From Ancylostoma caninum (taxonomy: Eukaryota; Nematoda; Chromadorea; Rhabditida; Ancylostomatidae), in the NCBI GenBank assembly GCA_037903475.1, contig JBAJFG010000366.1, positions 62,001-126,000 on the forward strand: a stretch of 64,000 nt of DNA. The letters are read 5' to 3'. How positions within the stretch are numbered: position 1 is the first letter of the stretch; each line of letters begins with the position of its first letter. This document shows positions 25,201 to 40,200 of the stretch, piece by piece. Under the pieces are notes generated by a model. It did not search any database and had not been told where the DNA came from. It saw only the letters and a program-made list of their open reading frames with translations. The position numbers and the translations under genes were made by a program.

Positions 25201-28200
25201 TCCGTGCCTACACGAACACCAAGGTCGAAGACGTAGTGCTTGATCTCAAACTGAAGGCGCTCATCCTCGACATCATCCATCACATCGATGTGGTGGAGCA
25301 GCTTGTCAGCAATAGTTCCAAGTAAGTGAACTTGGATCCAAGCATGGGTCAGGTTCAGAGTTCTCTCCCTTTCCACAAAGACCATTTGTAGCTCCACACA
25401 ATGCTGGACCTGGCAGAAGCAGCTGCGCTTCTACGTGGTAGGCGATGGAGTCGTTGCTAGACAGGTCAACAGTGAATTCGCCTACACCTACGAGTACCAG
25501 GTAAAGAGAAAGCCAGCGCCTCTCAGCATCCAGGGTACTCCTTGTTTTCAGGGTAATACTCCGAAATTAGTCCATACCCCACTGACAGACAAATGCTACC
25601 TCACGCTCACCCAAGGTTCCTACTTAATTCATTACGAATTATTGCATATTCATCGCTATGTTAACCACGTGTAGAGACTTAATGTTTTATTCCGAACCAA
25701 CATGGCGTGTTTTCAGCGATGTCCATGGGTCTCGGTGGCAACCCCTATGGACCTGCCGGAACGGGCAAAACAGAATCCGTGAAGGTAATAAGCAGTTTGC
25801 CATAATTTTGATGTGAGGCAGCGCTGTTGCGGTTTCAAACGTTATATGCTGGTGATGAGACAAAACTGCATTGTTTGATTGTCAGTGGTACACTCGAGCG
25901 CAACACATCGTGGGCCAAAAATACGCTAACAAAGAGAAGAACAAGCAGATACAGAATTTCAATGTAATTTGGAACATTGTCAGATGAGTTATGTTGACCG
26001 CCTTCTCAGTGTCCAAAAGACAAAGCAACATCCAGAAATACAGTCATTTGCTATAAATCAGACCCCGAGACATTCAGTGAGGTCGTAGACCGTAGCGCGC
26101 AGGTGGTTGGAGTAAATTTCACCACTTTTTTTTAAAGTACTTTCTGAAGGCTTCTAATTCTCATATGATTTTGAGTAGGCCTATCTCTCAGGTACCGCTA
26201 AAACCTACTAATCCGAGTGAATGAGATCTGTTCAACTGAACAACCGGTCGACGAAACCGGTCCTGAAAATCATCGTTTCTCCAGTCTTGAACAAGACGCA
26301 ACCTAAACGGTGGAGCACTGCACTGCCAAAACATTCGTAAGCGACCACCCAACTGAGTTTTCCAAGGCAGAATCTTCTGCCTTGAAGTCAAACCACTCGA
26401 AGCTACCTTATTGTTGTCCATCCTTGTACATCCTGACCCACGGTGCAGTACCAGCTCAGAAACGTTTTCGAGAATTTTATATGACTAGAATAGTCAGGAG
26501 CCACCAGTCACAAGTCCCAGCAGGATTGTGTAGAGCATCGGTTATTCTACATACATAACAGAACACTTAGTTCTAAACTTCTTTATTTCTTAGTGCAAGA
26601 AAATAGGCCAGTCAAAAATTACGAAGAAGAATCAAGCAAAGTTCTTTCACCTGGTCTTCCCCCAGCGGCGCTCCTCCTCATTTATATCATGACTCCGATG
26701 AGTCATGACACTCCGCTGGCCGCGTAGTGGAATTACGATTTAGACGTCCGCCTGATCGAAAAACTTGCCAAGACACAAGTGATCACCGGGGTTTATCCTG
26801 CTGCGCGAATCTGCCGAAAGAAGGTGTTCTTCGCCCGCCATCACAGTCCGGTCGTTTCGACGGACGGTCTTTGCGCGAGAGACTCTACGGGCCGAGAGCC
26901 GACCAGGGGTAGCCAATAATAAAAATAATGAACTCATCAATCGGTCAATGCATAGAATAATGAGCATGACAAAATACAAAGAATGTTGCACCAACAATCG
27001 CGCGAACACGAAAGAGTGCACAAAGGAAGTATTAATGGAACATTGCCAGGCGAGAATTCTGTCTACAAGCATCCTAGTGATTCACACTGTAGATGTGGTG
27101 AGTCATCGCCGAAGAAAGTCATCCGAACTCTTGCGATTCTGCGAGAACCTCAAAAAACTGTTGCGAAACAGAACTCGATTCAGTTGATTCAATTGTGCAA
27201 TTGCGACTTTCTAACTACGACGACCCTCACTTCTACCGTGCAAATATATGTATAAGGACATAATGCTGAGACATGTTGGTACGCATTTCTGTTTTGTTCC
27301 TTGTAGTAACAGCAGGGAACGGGTTTCCAAACATGAGGCTGCGTAAGTTTCTGTTGGAAACAAAAGAAAAAAAACAACGACAGAGCCCTCATACGCGCTC
27401 TCCTCTGCGACAATGTGCGGTAGACAGTGCATTCGGTTGCGAATGGGTGGTCCGTATTCCAACAAGCGAATTTACAAAACACCTTTGCTATGGTGGGGGG
27501 GGAGAGAGAACGAGGAAGAGGAACGTCGGCTTGAGCGACTTCAGTGAAATTGGAGGAAGCTGTTCCTTTAAGGAGCCCTCGAAGCTGGTGTTCGATCTTT
27601 GTTATCTCGAGCCCTGCCTTGGCGGCCGCCGCCTCTTTCCTTGCAGCTTCGGCACGAGCTTGTTGTAATTGGGCCATGAGACCGCTTACGTGGTTATCCA
27701 TCTTGTCATGAGCCGATTGAGAGCTTTTCGGAGTTGTCGTGTCGGGATTGCGAACGTCTACCGGGGCTTACTTGGAAAGGTCAATTAAGACCTCTTCATC
27801 CGCTTCTGAGCGACTCCAACCGGCTTCTGGGGTTCGACCCCTTCCATACCTTCATTAGTGCCACAGTCGTCAGACATCATGCCATTCTGTTCCATTGTAT
27901 TAGATTGTCGGAAAACTTTCCCGCCACTCTCTCCTGTTCTCGCCAATCTTTTCGCAGTTCTCCAGAAACTTTTCGTAGACGTAGTCTCTGAGTAGTAGTT
28001 ACAGAAAGGAGTAGCACCAACCGGTTGTGATTCTGAGGAAGTAGCATGCTGGTCAACTGTAGGTCTCTGTCTAGTATCAAACTCAACCTAAAAGGATAAC
28101 TTGCATCTTTGCGTTGAGAAATCTGTTTATCTCATCTCTAGATTTTGGATTAGTTTGCGAGCTGTTTCGAGTAAGTATTCCTCTTGACGATCATCCCAGT

Positions 28201-31200
28201 GAAGTTTGAACTCTTGCATGTACTCCATGGATGCTTCTTTGCCCTTGCTTAGTTCAAATAAAGTTTCCCCATACATAGTGGTAACACATTCGAGCTTCAT
28301 TTCAAGTTTCCCTTTACGATATCTTTCTGAGTATGAATAAAAACGAAAAGATTTTTGCGAACGGTAGGGAACTGCCATCACTCCTTATAATTGTCACAGT
28401 CCAAATCAGTGGCGGACGCAGAAAGTGGGCGGGAGGGGGGGCGTGGGAAGAAAAGTGGGGTCTCCGCCGTTTTGGGGACCCAGACGGAAAATAAAATTAA
28501 TTATAATATTAATTATAATAATAAACAATAAATAAAAAATATATTAAAAATAATAATAAAAATAAACAATTAAAAATAAACTAACACAAGATTTTTATTT
28601 GTATTGTAAAGTAATTTCGAAAATTTGGCGACCCATTCTCGGGGGGGCGCGCCCCCCCCCCCCCCCCCCCCTGCGTCCGCCACTGGTCCAAATTGATATA
28701 TTGTATGTCATTAAGATGACGTGTGATTCGTTGTTTGGAAGTTGTGGCAGTTGGATGAGGGATGACCGTCAAGTGTAAACTCAGAAAGTCAATAAGAAAG
28801 CAACAACGCTAAGTCGAAAAGACAAATGAGGGTAAATGAGATGCAATGTGCCTTTTTGAACCGTCAATTTTGATAAAAGCTAGCAAGTATGCCAACTATG
28901 TAAAGTGGACATGAGCCGCGCTGACTCTCAAGAAGCTTCGAGTCACTGTAGATGGGCTATAGAGATAGCGGTGAGTGTAATGTATAGCGAGAATGCATGG
29001 GAATCAAAGCACTGACCGAAGCATGGGAAAAGAAGAAAAGGGGATGCCAGCGAGACTATGTGCAACTGTGTGAAAGATCCAAGTCGTGAATATGTTCACA
29101 AAGGGTGCTCACGAAGTTAAGGAAGTTAAGGAGGTAGGTAGGTATGATATCCTATATGATTGCTATGATAAAGGCAAATCCAGTGCTACCAAACTCACAC
29201 CTAGCACAGTCAGCAATCTGTTCACACCAACAGGGCGGTGTGCGACAAGAAAGAAATGCTTGCTGGTGCGCAACCAATCTCAATTATCGTGTGTCCCACG
29301 TGGACCACACGACTAAGACTCAGGAGCTCAGTGGCCCTCATATGCTATTCCAACGTTAAAATAGTACCGGTACCTAACCGGTATCTATAGCTAACCAACA
29401 ATTCCCATATAGGCTATTTGAAGGATGTAGAGGAGAGAACAAATTCCGAAGGAAACCAGGAGGAGGAACGGTCCGTGAAATCAATAAAAACTGATCCGGA
29501 ATTGAGAATGACGACGACAATGATGACTTTGCAGTTGTAAAGAGTACGAGAAATAAGAAAACTGCCGATAGAAGAAATGTACAGATTCCCTAGCAGGATT
29601 CTGTAGGACATCGGTTATTCTATAATATATTACATGAATCTATAATACATCAAAAAGTTTCCGGCCTCAACCTGTTCCATCCCTTTTTCTTAAAACTTTA
29701 AGTGCGGTCGTGTAGTCTGAAGTCTTTGAAGCCACTATGTCAAGTTTGATATTCTTAGGCTGACTCATTCAAGAAAAATGGCGCTTTTTTCTAGCCTAAC
29801 TATAGTGGAATTCCACATGCTTCTCAACAGCGCATATATATGTACATAAGAGAATACTTGGTTCTAAGCTTTTTTTTTATTTTTTTGCCACAAGAAAAAA
29901 GCCATTCAAAGATGACGAAGAAGAATCATGCAAAGTTCTTCTCCTGTCTCCCCCTAACGGCGCCTTGCCTCATTTATGCCACGACTCCGATGAGCCATGG
30001 CAAATCTTGCGGGAATTCCGTGCTTCCACCTTGGATTTGTTGAAGTACGGAGGGGTCAAAAACGAGTTTTTTTTTGGCGTTTACTTAAGTACCGCAGAAA
30101 AAAAAGCATGTTTGATTTGCTACTTGTGTCTCCAAACACTGGACGGCACTAGAAAATTTATTATATGTATTAGTCTGGCGAGAGAGGAAGAATGATCACA
30201 AATGCATCGAGTAAATTTGAAGGTAGGCTCATTTGAGTCAAGAGCTTACACGCTCCGATAAAAAAGAGCTGTCAAAGTAATACGTGAAAGGTTCAAAGCT
30301 TGTAACGAGTAATGTCCGATTTCTGATAAAATATTATGTCTCACGCCAATATCCCTTACCACTGTGACGGCGCTTCTACATTGCAAAAAGGTTATAGCGC
30401 ATGTTAGAGAAATTTGTTAAAAATTCTTCGCGTACTCCTGGACTATTTGAGGCACTCGCGTCACTTTTTGGTCGACAAGTGCTGGTGTTCAACTGCGACG
30501 AAGGAATCGATGTCCATTCCATAAGGTAGTTCAAATAGGAGAAAGGTAAAATAGAGCGCAAAATGTAGCAAGAAATGTGTCCTTTCAGTCGAATATTTGT
30601 CGGAATCGTGCAGTGTGGTGCCTGGGGGTGCTTTGATGAATTCAACAGACTGGATCAGGTTAGTTTTCGCAAATTCAATGGGCCTCAGCGATCGTATATG
30701 ATTCAACATAAGCGGTGATTGCTTTCAGACAGTGCTCTCTGCTGTCTCCATGCAGATCCAAACTATTCAAGACGTCATCAAGTCGAAGAGTGGCACCTGC
30801 GTTCTCGGAGGAAAAACAGTGGGCGAATCGTTTTTGAATCTCTTACCATGGAATAAAATATCAATACACAGGCCTCAGTTGACCCCAACGCGGCCATATT
30901 CATCACCCTGAATCCGGCAGGAAAGGGATACGGCGGAAGGCAGAAGATGCCCGACAACCTGAAGCAACTGTTCCGTCCAGTCGTCATGTCGGTGCCTGAC
31001 AACGATGTGATCGCTGAGACCATCCTCTACTCGGAGGGCTTCACCGAAGCGCGCACTCTGGCGCGGAAAATCGTCGCGGTATTCACTCTGAGCAAGTGCG
31101 TGGTAGAAACTGTTATTGCTATAGCTGTGGTTCCTTTGAGAATTAACGTTTTCCTTCAGGGAGATGCTATCTATGCAGCAACATTACGACTGGGGATTGA

Positions 31201-34200
31201 GAGCGCTGAAAGTGTGTTTCTTAGCCTTTATTCTTACAACGAAATCCATTTGAGTGAACCCGGACGCATGTGCTGCAACACCGTGGAATTAGAATGCTAA
31301 CCCTATGTCCACATGATCCGTGTCAACTTGTTGCTTTAGTCCAATCTGGCGGTTCGGAGGAAGTTCGTATACTCGTGTGTCGGAGTTCCGTCATGGTTCC
31401 AATGACCTCTTAAGGGATGAGGGTACCATAGCCAACTGGAGCCGACTTTTGCTTAAAATGGCATGTGTGGCAGTGGTAATAGTTAGCTCGCAACTTAGCC
31501 ATTAACCGGCTTCTTATCTTTTAAATATGCTAACATAGAGTTCAGTTAAGGATTCGAATGCCCAAAAGCTTTTCATTGGTAATCTGCCTTTTGTGGCTTT
31601 TTCATTGCTTTCTTTTGCTTGATTATTTACTTTCGTGCTCTTACCAGTCTTACCAGGCTCACATTTCAGTGCATGAAGATAAATCAATAAATAAAACACC
31701 TGTCTGAACAGGTCTGAATAAAAGGCAATGAAATGGAAGTGAAAAAGCACGGTAATTTCAATGGAATGTACTGATAGTCAGGCGCCACGCCGCTGATGAC
31801 GCGACACGTGCTAGCGGGTCCACTTTACCGTATTCTCCTGTTCCCGCAGAGCTTCATAAAAACACTATTTGTCTGAACATTCATTTTCAGGTTGTGCTAC
31901 GTGGATGCGGCGACCTCCGCGCTTCAAAGCCTGACGCCAGTGAGAGCGAGATCGTGGTTCAGGTGTGCTAAATTCTCGTGAAAAATAGATTCCCAGTGGA
32001 ACAGTGCAATTACCAGTGCTTACCCTAATCGAGGAGAGGTTACCGACCACATATGAGCAGTACATCTTTAGATTCGAGAAAAGACACAAGTTTCATGGAA
32101 CCGCAACATTGTAACGTGCTACCATAAGCCGCCACTATGCACTTACCTTATAAAAAATTTTCCTTTAACAATTAGAGGAATAGTCATGTGTATATCAGTT
32201 TATTTTGTACTGATAAGTGAAGCAGTTGTCCTACTCATTCCAGACGAAGACTTCCTTCTATTAGTTCCTTGCTGAGAGACACTCGATTAGTTCCCGCATG
32301 GAAAAGGGCAAAAGAAGTATGGACTGCTGGAGGTTTTATACATCTATACCTTTTAAGGCTCTCCTTCTCAACACCCTCTCAAAACTTACTTCTTCGGATT
32401 CTAAGCGTTTCAATGTATTGATCGACGACATCTTCTCAACCGTGAATAAAGAAATGGCAACGGTGCGTCTCCACACAGTCGATACACTATCATTTTAGCT
32501 ACAACGGTCACTTAGCTTATATTTTACGGCAAGTGGCATGCAACAAACTCACGTGTGTTCACTAAAATGACATTAAAAGCCACAAAGTATCCTAGGAATC
32601 AGATGCTCATATCTCATTCGATATGAAATTACTTATGTACGTCAGAAGTTCACTCCGTTACAGTTCGGCGACCTTGTTGAACCTTTGAAGACAGCCTCTG
32701 CTGAGATGCAAATTGAGCTGACAGATAAACAGGTGCGTGTGAAACTCTTCGTCATTAGTAATTGCAAGTGGTCCCACTTGCCTATGAGTCATGACAAGAA
32801 AGAGATCGAAAAGGCTGGAGAAACTAACGAGAAGCCTTTCTTCAAAAATGCTCCAAAATAAACAAAACAAAAACAGAAATTCTCTCTCCCCCCACCTAGA
32901 ATGCATGATGACATAAGTGAGCGAATGAGTAAATAGTTAGATAACTAACAGCTTAACTCGTTGGCTCTTACAACGCCCTGCAGCTCCGCAGAATGGCTAG
33001 GAAACTCCACACCTCAAGTGTTATGAGCGCTACTTCGGCATAAATAAATAACAAGTGATTCTATCCTCTCGTAAAATTAAGCTCAGAAGTAACAAATACA
33101 ACTGAAAATTTCGATGATGTTTCGAAGGTACTATAGTAGTTATGCATACCTGTCAGCCAGTGGCGGACGCAGAAAGTGGGCGGGAGGGGGGGCGTGGGAA
33201 GAAAAGTGGGGTCTCCGCCGTTTTGGGGACCCAGACGGAAAATAAAATTAATAATAATATTAATTATAATAATAAACAATAAATAAAAAATATATTAAAA
33301 ATAATAATAAAAATAAACAATTAAAAATAAACTAACACAAGATTTTTATTTGTATTGTAAAGTAATTTCGAAAATTTGGCGACCCATTCTCGGGGCGCGG
33401 CCCCCCGCCCCCCCCCCTGCGTCCGCCACTGCTGTCAGCCGATATCGCTCATATTTGAAATTGTCTAATTTGAAAAAAGTGTTTCCAATAGAGGAGGCCT
33501 TCTTTTCACCATCCACAACAGATCTTTAGTTGCAAAAAGTGTTCCAACTCTACGAACAACTGCGCCAGAGGATCGGAGTGGTCATTGTCGGTCCCACGGG
33601 GGCTGGTAAGTCGACGATCTGGCGTGTGCTGAAGAGAGCTCAGATACTCGCTGGTGTGGCGCTGAAAACGGTTTCATTCAATCCCAAGGCTATGAATAGA
33701 ACGAAGGTTAGGCATTTTCCCACTCCTGATCTCTAAGGCTGAAGATGGAAGGTCCTTGAAAAATACTCTTTAGCTCCTCGGTCATATGGACATCGACACT
33801 CGAGAATGGTCAGATGGTATTTTGACCATGGTTGCCAGAGAGGTAATCACTCGATCACTTCGATGCCTTAAGACATTGGCGTCGCAATTTCTCGGAATTG
33901 CAGGTCATCAAAGACACAAGCGTGCATACCTGGATTATATTCGATGGTGACATCGATCCGGAGTGGGTGGAGGCGCTGAACTCAGTGCTGGACGACAACC
34001 GTCTCGTGAGTATTGAACAGTACTTTAGTAACAGGTAGTATGTATGAGCATTGAAGGAGTTCTTATTGAGTTCTTTCATAAACTCTTGTCGTTAACAGGT
34101 CTCAAAACAAAGTTTTCAGTGTAATCCAGACAATCTTATCTGTGTGCAGATATTTCAGTGCAGATACTTATAGTTGAGGCCCTTTCCAGCTTACTATGCC

Positions 34201-37200
34201 GTCAGGAGAGCGCATCCAATTCGGGAGCAATGTCAACTTCCTCTTTGAGACAGATTCTCTTCAGTTTGCATCTCCCGCGACTGTGTCAAGGATGGGCATG
34301 ATTTTCATCAGGTGAAGCTGAACCAACTTAGATTGGCTCATCCCATGCTCATGCAAGAGAGCGGTCCCGTATTTTTTCTTACAGAATAAAACTTGACAAA
34401 TCATCGAGCTCTTTGGTTGACCGCAAAAAAATTCAAGGATTTTGTGGACTTTTGGCTTTCTAAGCAGGCTTTGAGTTCGGAAATCTTCAAGAATCGCTCT
34501 TCCCATTGAATATTTGATGATTCATTGTATGATTAAAAAACTGGAGGCTTTCCCCCACTTGCAGAAGCAGGTTGACATGCTCAGACGTCGAAATGACATA
34601 CGTTCATGGTAACATTTCGAAGAAGAACGAATTTTCAATTTTCGATTTCTCACATTGCTAGTGAATCTGGTACTCAATGTGGATTAATCTTCTGACTTCT
34701 TTTTTTTTTCTGAGAAGGAAATTGTACAAAATCGCCCTCGTGGATATGAAAATTTCTCGAATAAGCTTCTGTTTTCAGCGAAGAGGACGTCTCTGCAAAG
34801 GAGATAGTGACACAGTGGACGAAGACACTATCCGACGAGCATCCAGATCTACCGGACTGGGTTGATCAGAACTTTTACAGGTCTGTTTAAGTATTGTAGT
34901 CCTTCAGTGTTCTCCTCTACACTTGCAGAAAGATTAGTATTGAGGAATCGAAACCAGTAACCAATTTTCGCAATGATTTTTGAATATTCTTGCTTGTTCA
35001 GGTTCGTTTTTGCTAAAATTGCAACTTTTCGTTTGATCACGCTATTTTTGAACAGTCACACTCAATTTTTATTTTTTTAGTGTTTTTCTTTCTCGCCATC
35101 ATATTCACGCTCACACGCGAGAAAAATCCACCAACGTCTTTGTTTTTAGTGCAGACTTTTTTTTCGAGGTTTATTTGTAGACAGAAAAGAACGTCAGTCG
35201 TTTACTGGAAGAAGGTTTTCTTTTTCTAGATGTCCAGATGTTTGTGATTTTGTTTTGTTTGAACGCTACACTTTTCAACACGAATAGAGCAGTACTTTTG
35301 TTTGAATCCTTCGTCAGGATTTTTTTGCCTGTTCAGCTCTCGACCTGGTGATTTCAGATGTTATGACTGGTGTTTGGCTGCCGGGCTTGTGAATGGTGTT
35401 GGAAAAGTTGCAGCTCTTCACAATGGGCTCAGCCATCTGAGGTGACATAGAATTAATTTGCAGTCACAGCGCATTCTCGAACTCAAACTCTCGCAGGGGT
35501 TCTAAGTGTTCGCAGCAGTTCCTGGTCAACCTCTTCCGTGGCCTCTCCTCAGTTATAGATTCGGAGAAGAAGAGAGACTTTGCTGCCACTGTATTCCAAA
35601 GTGGGCTTTTTGTTTCTCCACAAACAGATCACGGGTTTGATGAACTTATTGCTGCTGCAGGAACCCCGTTGCCTGATATGGAAAATCCTGAACTTGTCTA
35701 TTACGACAGCAGATCGGATTCTCTGATGAGGTTAGCAAAGAGTAACCTGTTGTGGACTTAGGGATTTAGTTCCATGTCCCTATTGAAGGTATCAAGATGA
35801 CGTCGGAATGGGTGTGAATCTGGATGATCTCAAGGGAGACACGAAGCCATTCATTTTAACTGCTTCTGCACAGTCGAACAGGGACACGGTAAGTGTACGC
35901 TTGTGCGGATTACCATTTGGTCTTATCCTCAGTAGGGTTTACCACATTTCCCAGGTTCTGGCCTATTAGTCACAATCATTGCTCCCGCCTGTAATTCATG
36001 GAGATTTTCCTAGTTTCTCACGGGTTCCTGAACATGTAATGGAGGAGCTGAAATGAAGCGCGAACGCTCATGTTACGCTGCCGTCTATACTCTATGTAGA
36101 GTATAGACGCCAACCTAGACCCTATCTTGCCATCGCTCATGCCACAATTTCGATACGTATCGATTGTCAGTGGCTTGTGCAGCAACGGTGCCAGTGAGAC
36201 TCCGACCGAAATTCATACAAGGTATCGGGATCGATGTCGCTGACGTCAGCGACAGGGGTTTGCGGAATTTTCCAATTTCCGTTCTACTGTTTCCGTTTTA
36301 CGCCCATTTCGGGGCTTCCAATTGCCGTTTTATTTTTTGCGGGGTTTGAAATTTCACTTCCGTACACCTCTGACTGCGACGCAGTGTACAATACTTCACG
36401 TGGAGTATGGCATCAGCAACGGCTGAAAGTCTTGTCCACCTAATTTCAGGAATAATGGCTCAATTTATTTCACTGTAGGAAATTGTGAACATTCGAGGCA
36501 AATCTCGGTTTTCCCTCGGAAAATTCAGTCGATAAGTTACAAATGGTTGTTCTACATCTAACAAGACCGTGAATAACTGGACAAAAATATAGCGTTGAAG
36601 ATATCCGCCTACCATGAGATGCCAGACTTCGGACAAAATTTTTGCACAAGGAGAAAAATTTGGGATTTTCAACATTGCACTGCTTAAATACTCTCTTGCT
36701 GTACCATGTATCCACCCTGGGAATGTAGTACACACATATTTTCCTATCCCAGGTCCTCTCATGGCTTTCCAACTCGAATCGTCAGCCATTTATAGTTGTT
36801 GGGCCAGATGGATGTGGAAAAGAAGAACTGCTGAAACACTGCTTCACTGAAGATAGCCACAGCCAGCTTGCCATTGTGCATTGCACAGCTCAGAGCCGGT
36901 AGGCCTTTCGCTGACGTTTGGTCGACGATCTCGATAATGATGATGTTTTCCAGTGCCTCCGCCATTCTGCAGTGCCTGTCGCAACACTGCGTGCAGACCA
37001 GCAGCGCCTCTGGGAGAGTTCTTCGGCCGAAGGATAGGGCTCAGTTGATCCTTTACTTGAAGAGTCTGAACTTGCCGGCACCTGACAAGGTGAGAAGCAC
37101 ACAAATGAACACGCTGAGGGGGGAGGAATAGAAACAAGATGAGAAGTTTTTATGCGGTGATAATGGAGAGATGAGGCAGCGAGATGAAAATGAAAACTGA

Positions 37201-40200
37201 TAGACAAAATGAACATTTCTTGACCAGAGTCCAAGTTCGACTTTCTTAGGACTACAACATGATGATTATTAGTAGGAGTCGATTATCTTCAGCTGTAGCC
37301 AGACTGGTATTGATTTCTGAGTGCTTTGATTGCTTCTTCAGTATGGCACGAACGAAATGTTAGCATTTCTCCACCAGCTGCTCACCTATCAAGGTTACTA
37401 CGACGAACACCTGGATTGGATTGGGCTGGAGAACATTCAGGTGCCATAGTCACTTATTTGCTTTTGAGCAAAAATGCTATACTTTTTTGTTTGGAAACCA
37501 CTGAGCAAATGTTGTAGATAACCGCCTCCATGGCACCATCAACCACGCATTCGTCTATTCCACCTCGCCTCGTTTCGCAGATGAGGATGCTCTCGATTGG
37601 CTACCCGTCCGAACAGAACCTCAATGCCATTTATTATGTTTACCTTATGCCGATCCTGGAGGTGAAGAGGCATTAGTTAAGCAACGATGCAGCCTTCAAT
37701 CAGCTCGCTATTTTAGCCTCCCCTTGGCTCCTCAGCCCGAGTGGAAGCGATGGCTTCTGCTATGGTTCGTCTCTACGAAGAAATTCGTTCGAACTTTCGC
37801 CCTGCTGATAGAGGTTATTCCAGCTTTCGGTCTTAGGCAACAGTAGGGAGAAATGAAATTTTTACAATAAATTGAGGGTGTAAATAACCTCTTGCATTCA
37901 ATGCTCAATTCTCCACAAATATTCTTATATCTTGCAAAAAGCTTCTCATTTTCGGCCACACTTTCTTGGGTTTGTAGGAAGGATAAACGAAAAAGTAAAT
38001 GAATGGTATTCAGGTCACTATATTTTCACACCACGCGACCTTACCAAGTGGACACTAGGGATAATGAGGCACGAACTTTCTGATGAGTTAAAGGTGGTCG
38101 AGGCTGTTGCCTTCGAGTCGAAGCGGATCTTCAAAGACAGGTACTGGTTCTCTTCACTAAGCCTAGGCTGCATGAGAACACGACTTACTCATGGGCTTCA
38201 GGAGTCCTGGATTTTGGAACACAGATTTTAGAAGCTGTCTTAGCCTTGGGAAGTTTTTCCGACTCAAAGACAGTCTGATCTTCACAAAGATCCAAAAGGA
38301 TAACGCTTCTGTTAGCAAAAAAAAACCCTAGGCGTAAGCAATGTTAAGATATTAACAGCTCACCGGTCTTCTGTGGTGTCTTCCTACGAACACCAATTAA
38401 TTGCTCAAAATAATGGTCGTACTCAAAACACAGTCCTTAATGATATGCTTACTACACTTAGTGCAGACTTCCATAAAATCCTTACATTTGAGGCTCGCTC
38501 ACGAAGACCACGTGCTGAAGTTCGAGGAACTGCTCGCCTATGTGATGCCGACTGCCAGGAGAGAAGCAGGTAATCTCCATTAGTGCAGTAGTATTCAACT
38601 CAACTTTTTCCCGTCTCCTTTAAACCCTTTTCGGCGACAATGTCATTTCAATCCCTTCAAAAACAACAGGATGTTTTATCAGACAATGTTTTCGTCTCTA
38701 ATGGTACGGTCGTTCCCTCCCACAACGTTACGGGACTACCGCTTGTTCCCTACGGGAAACGAGACTACCAGAGTATGCTGCAGAAGGCTGTCAATCGCTA
38801 TGGTTCGTTTTTTAGGCCGAAATGAACCACCTCTTTCACCACATGCTTTCAGAGTTTGAAGTGGCGAACTTCTCCAATGCGCTCACCGACGAGATGTGCG
38901 AGTTGTGTGCGAAAGTGGACCGCGCCCTGACCGCACCAGGTTCACCACACTGTTGTTATTGCTTTCAAAACAACCCTGCATGTTCACGTTCTGCATCTCA
39001 GGCGGATCTCTGCTTCTGGCTGGGCGTTCCGGACTGGGCAGAGCGGATGCGATTCGTCTCGTTGCGAACATGCACCAAATGAGCCTGTTCACTCCCAGGA
39101 TAACGCCAAGCTATGGACAAAAGCAGTTCGACCAGGAGCTCAAAAACGTGAGAGCTCTGATACGTGAGCTTTGAAAGTACTGTAGGATTGGCGTCGTGGT
39201 AGCAGCGTTGATCTCGAAATGAATCGTTGAGAATTGCAGGATTTTATTTTTTATTTATTTATTTTTAAACGAAAGGATTATATTTGCCTGCACGCCTTTT
39301 GCTGAAAACAGTACTATAATGGCTCTATAAGAAAAATGAGGCAAATACAGAGAAATAGAAGGAAGATGAAATTTTACTCTCGAGAAAACGAAATATGGTC
39401 TAAGTATATCCAACAACATCGCTGATATGTAGGTAAGCGGAGGGGCTGGAGGAAAAAAGATTCTATTGAAATATCTCGACATTAACAAAGGGTTCTTTAA
39501 TGTTCCCGACAACAACCTCGTCCGCCTACGCTATTGAGGTGTGCTAGTCTTCTTTACGGAAATATTAGGTTGTAACATAAGTTTCCGCTGTTTTGAAATT
39601 TTCGAAGATAAAGTTTTATAAAAAATCAAACAAGAATAGATATTAGTCGAAGAATGCACCATAACAGTCGCTGGTCTTTTGCCGTTTTTACAGCAGGACC
39701 TCGGCTCCGCTGCTCCAGAAATCCGCGGACAACGCGGCAAAGAACTGAGTCGGGTAGTGCTAGAGGTGACTGACTTTGGCGAATTGGTTCTCGCATATTA
39801 GACAGTCTTGTGATCCGGTAAACGGCCTTCTGTTAGAGCCAGATTTGCCCTACATAATGCACAATTGAAAATTCATCTGCGGGTTCTTCGCCTCTCCAGA
39901 GAGTTCCACCAACAAAATTAAGGCGTCATCCACAGTGATGAAAAGTGGTGTGATTTCCATAGAACGTTTGGAACTTGGCATTTGTAGGTGATCCAGTCAG
40001 CTATCTCCAATAGCGAACATGTGGTGCTCCTCATTGAAGACTACGAAATCCTTCGGTCCAGTTTCCTGGAAGCGATTAACTGCCTCATATCCAGTGGAGA
40101 AGTTCCAGGATTGCTCGCTCCCCAGGTACGGCTACATAGTCTAGAAACCGACAAAAGACGATATCGTTCACAGTCACTGGAGAAGAACTAAGTGCATGTT

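Noticed and set aside
27273..27668. Plus-strand 131-codon frame
   Set aside because: It is the opposite-strand shadow of the gag-like minus-strand frame.
38640..38682. Upstream extension of exon 67 (acceptor at ACAACAG 38669)
   Set aside because: It would require phase 0 at the end of exon 66, which is phase 1. The acceptor TTTTATCAG at 38682 restores the frame.
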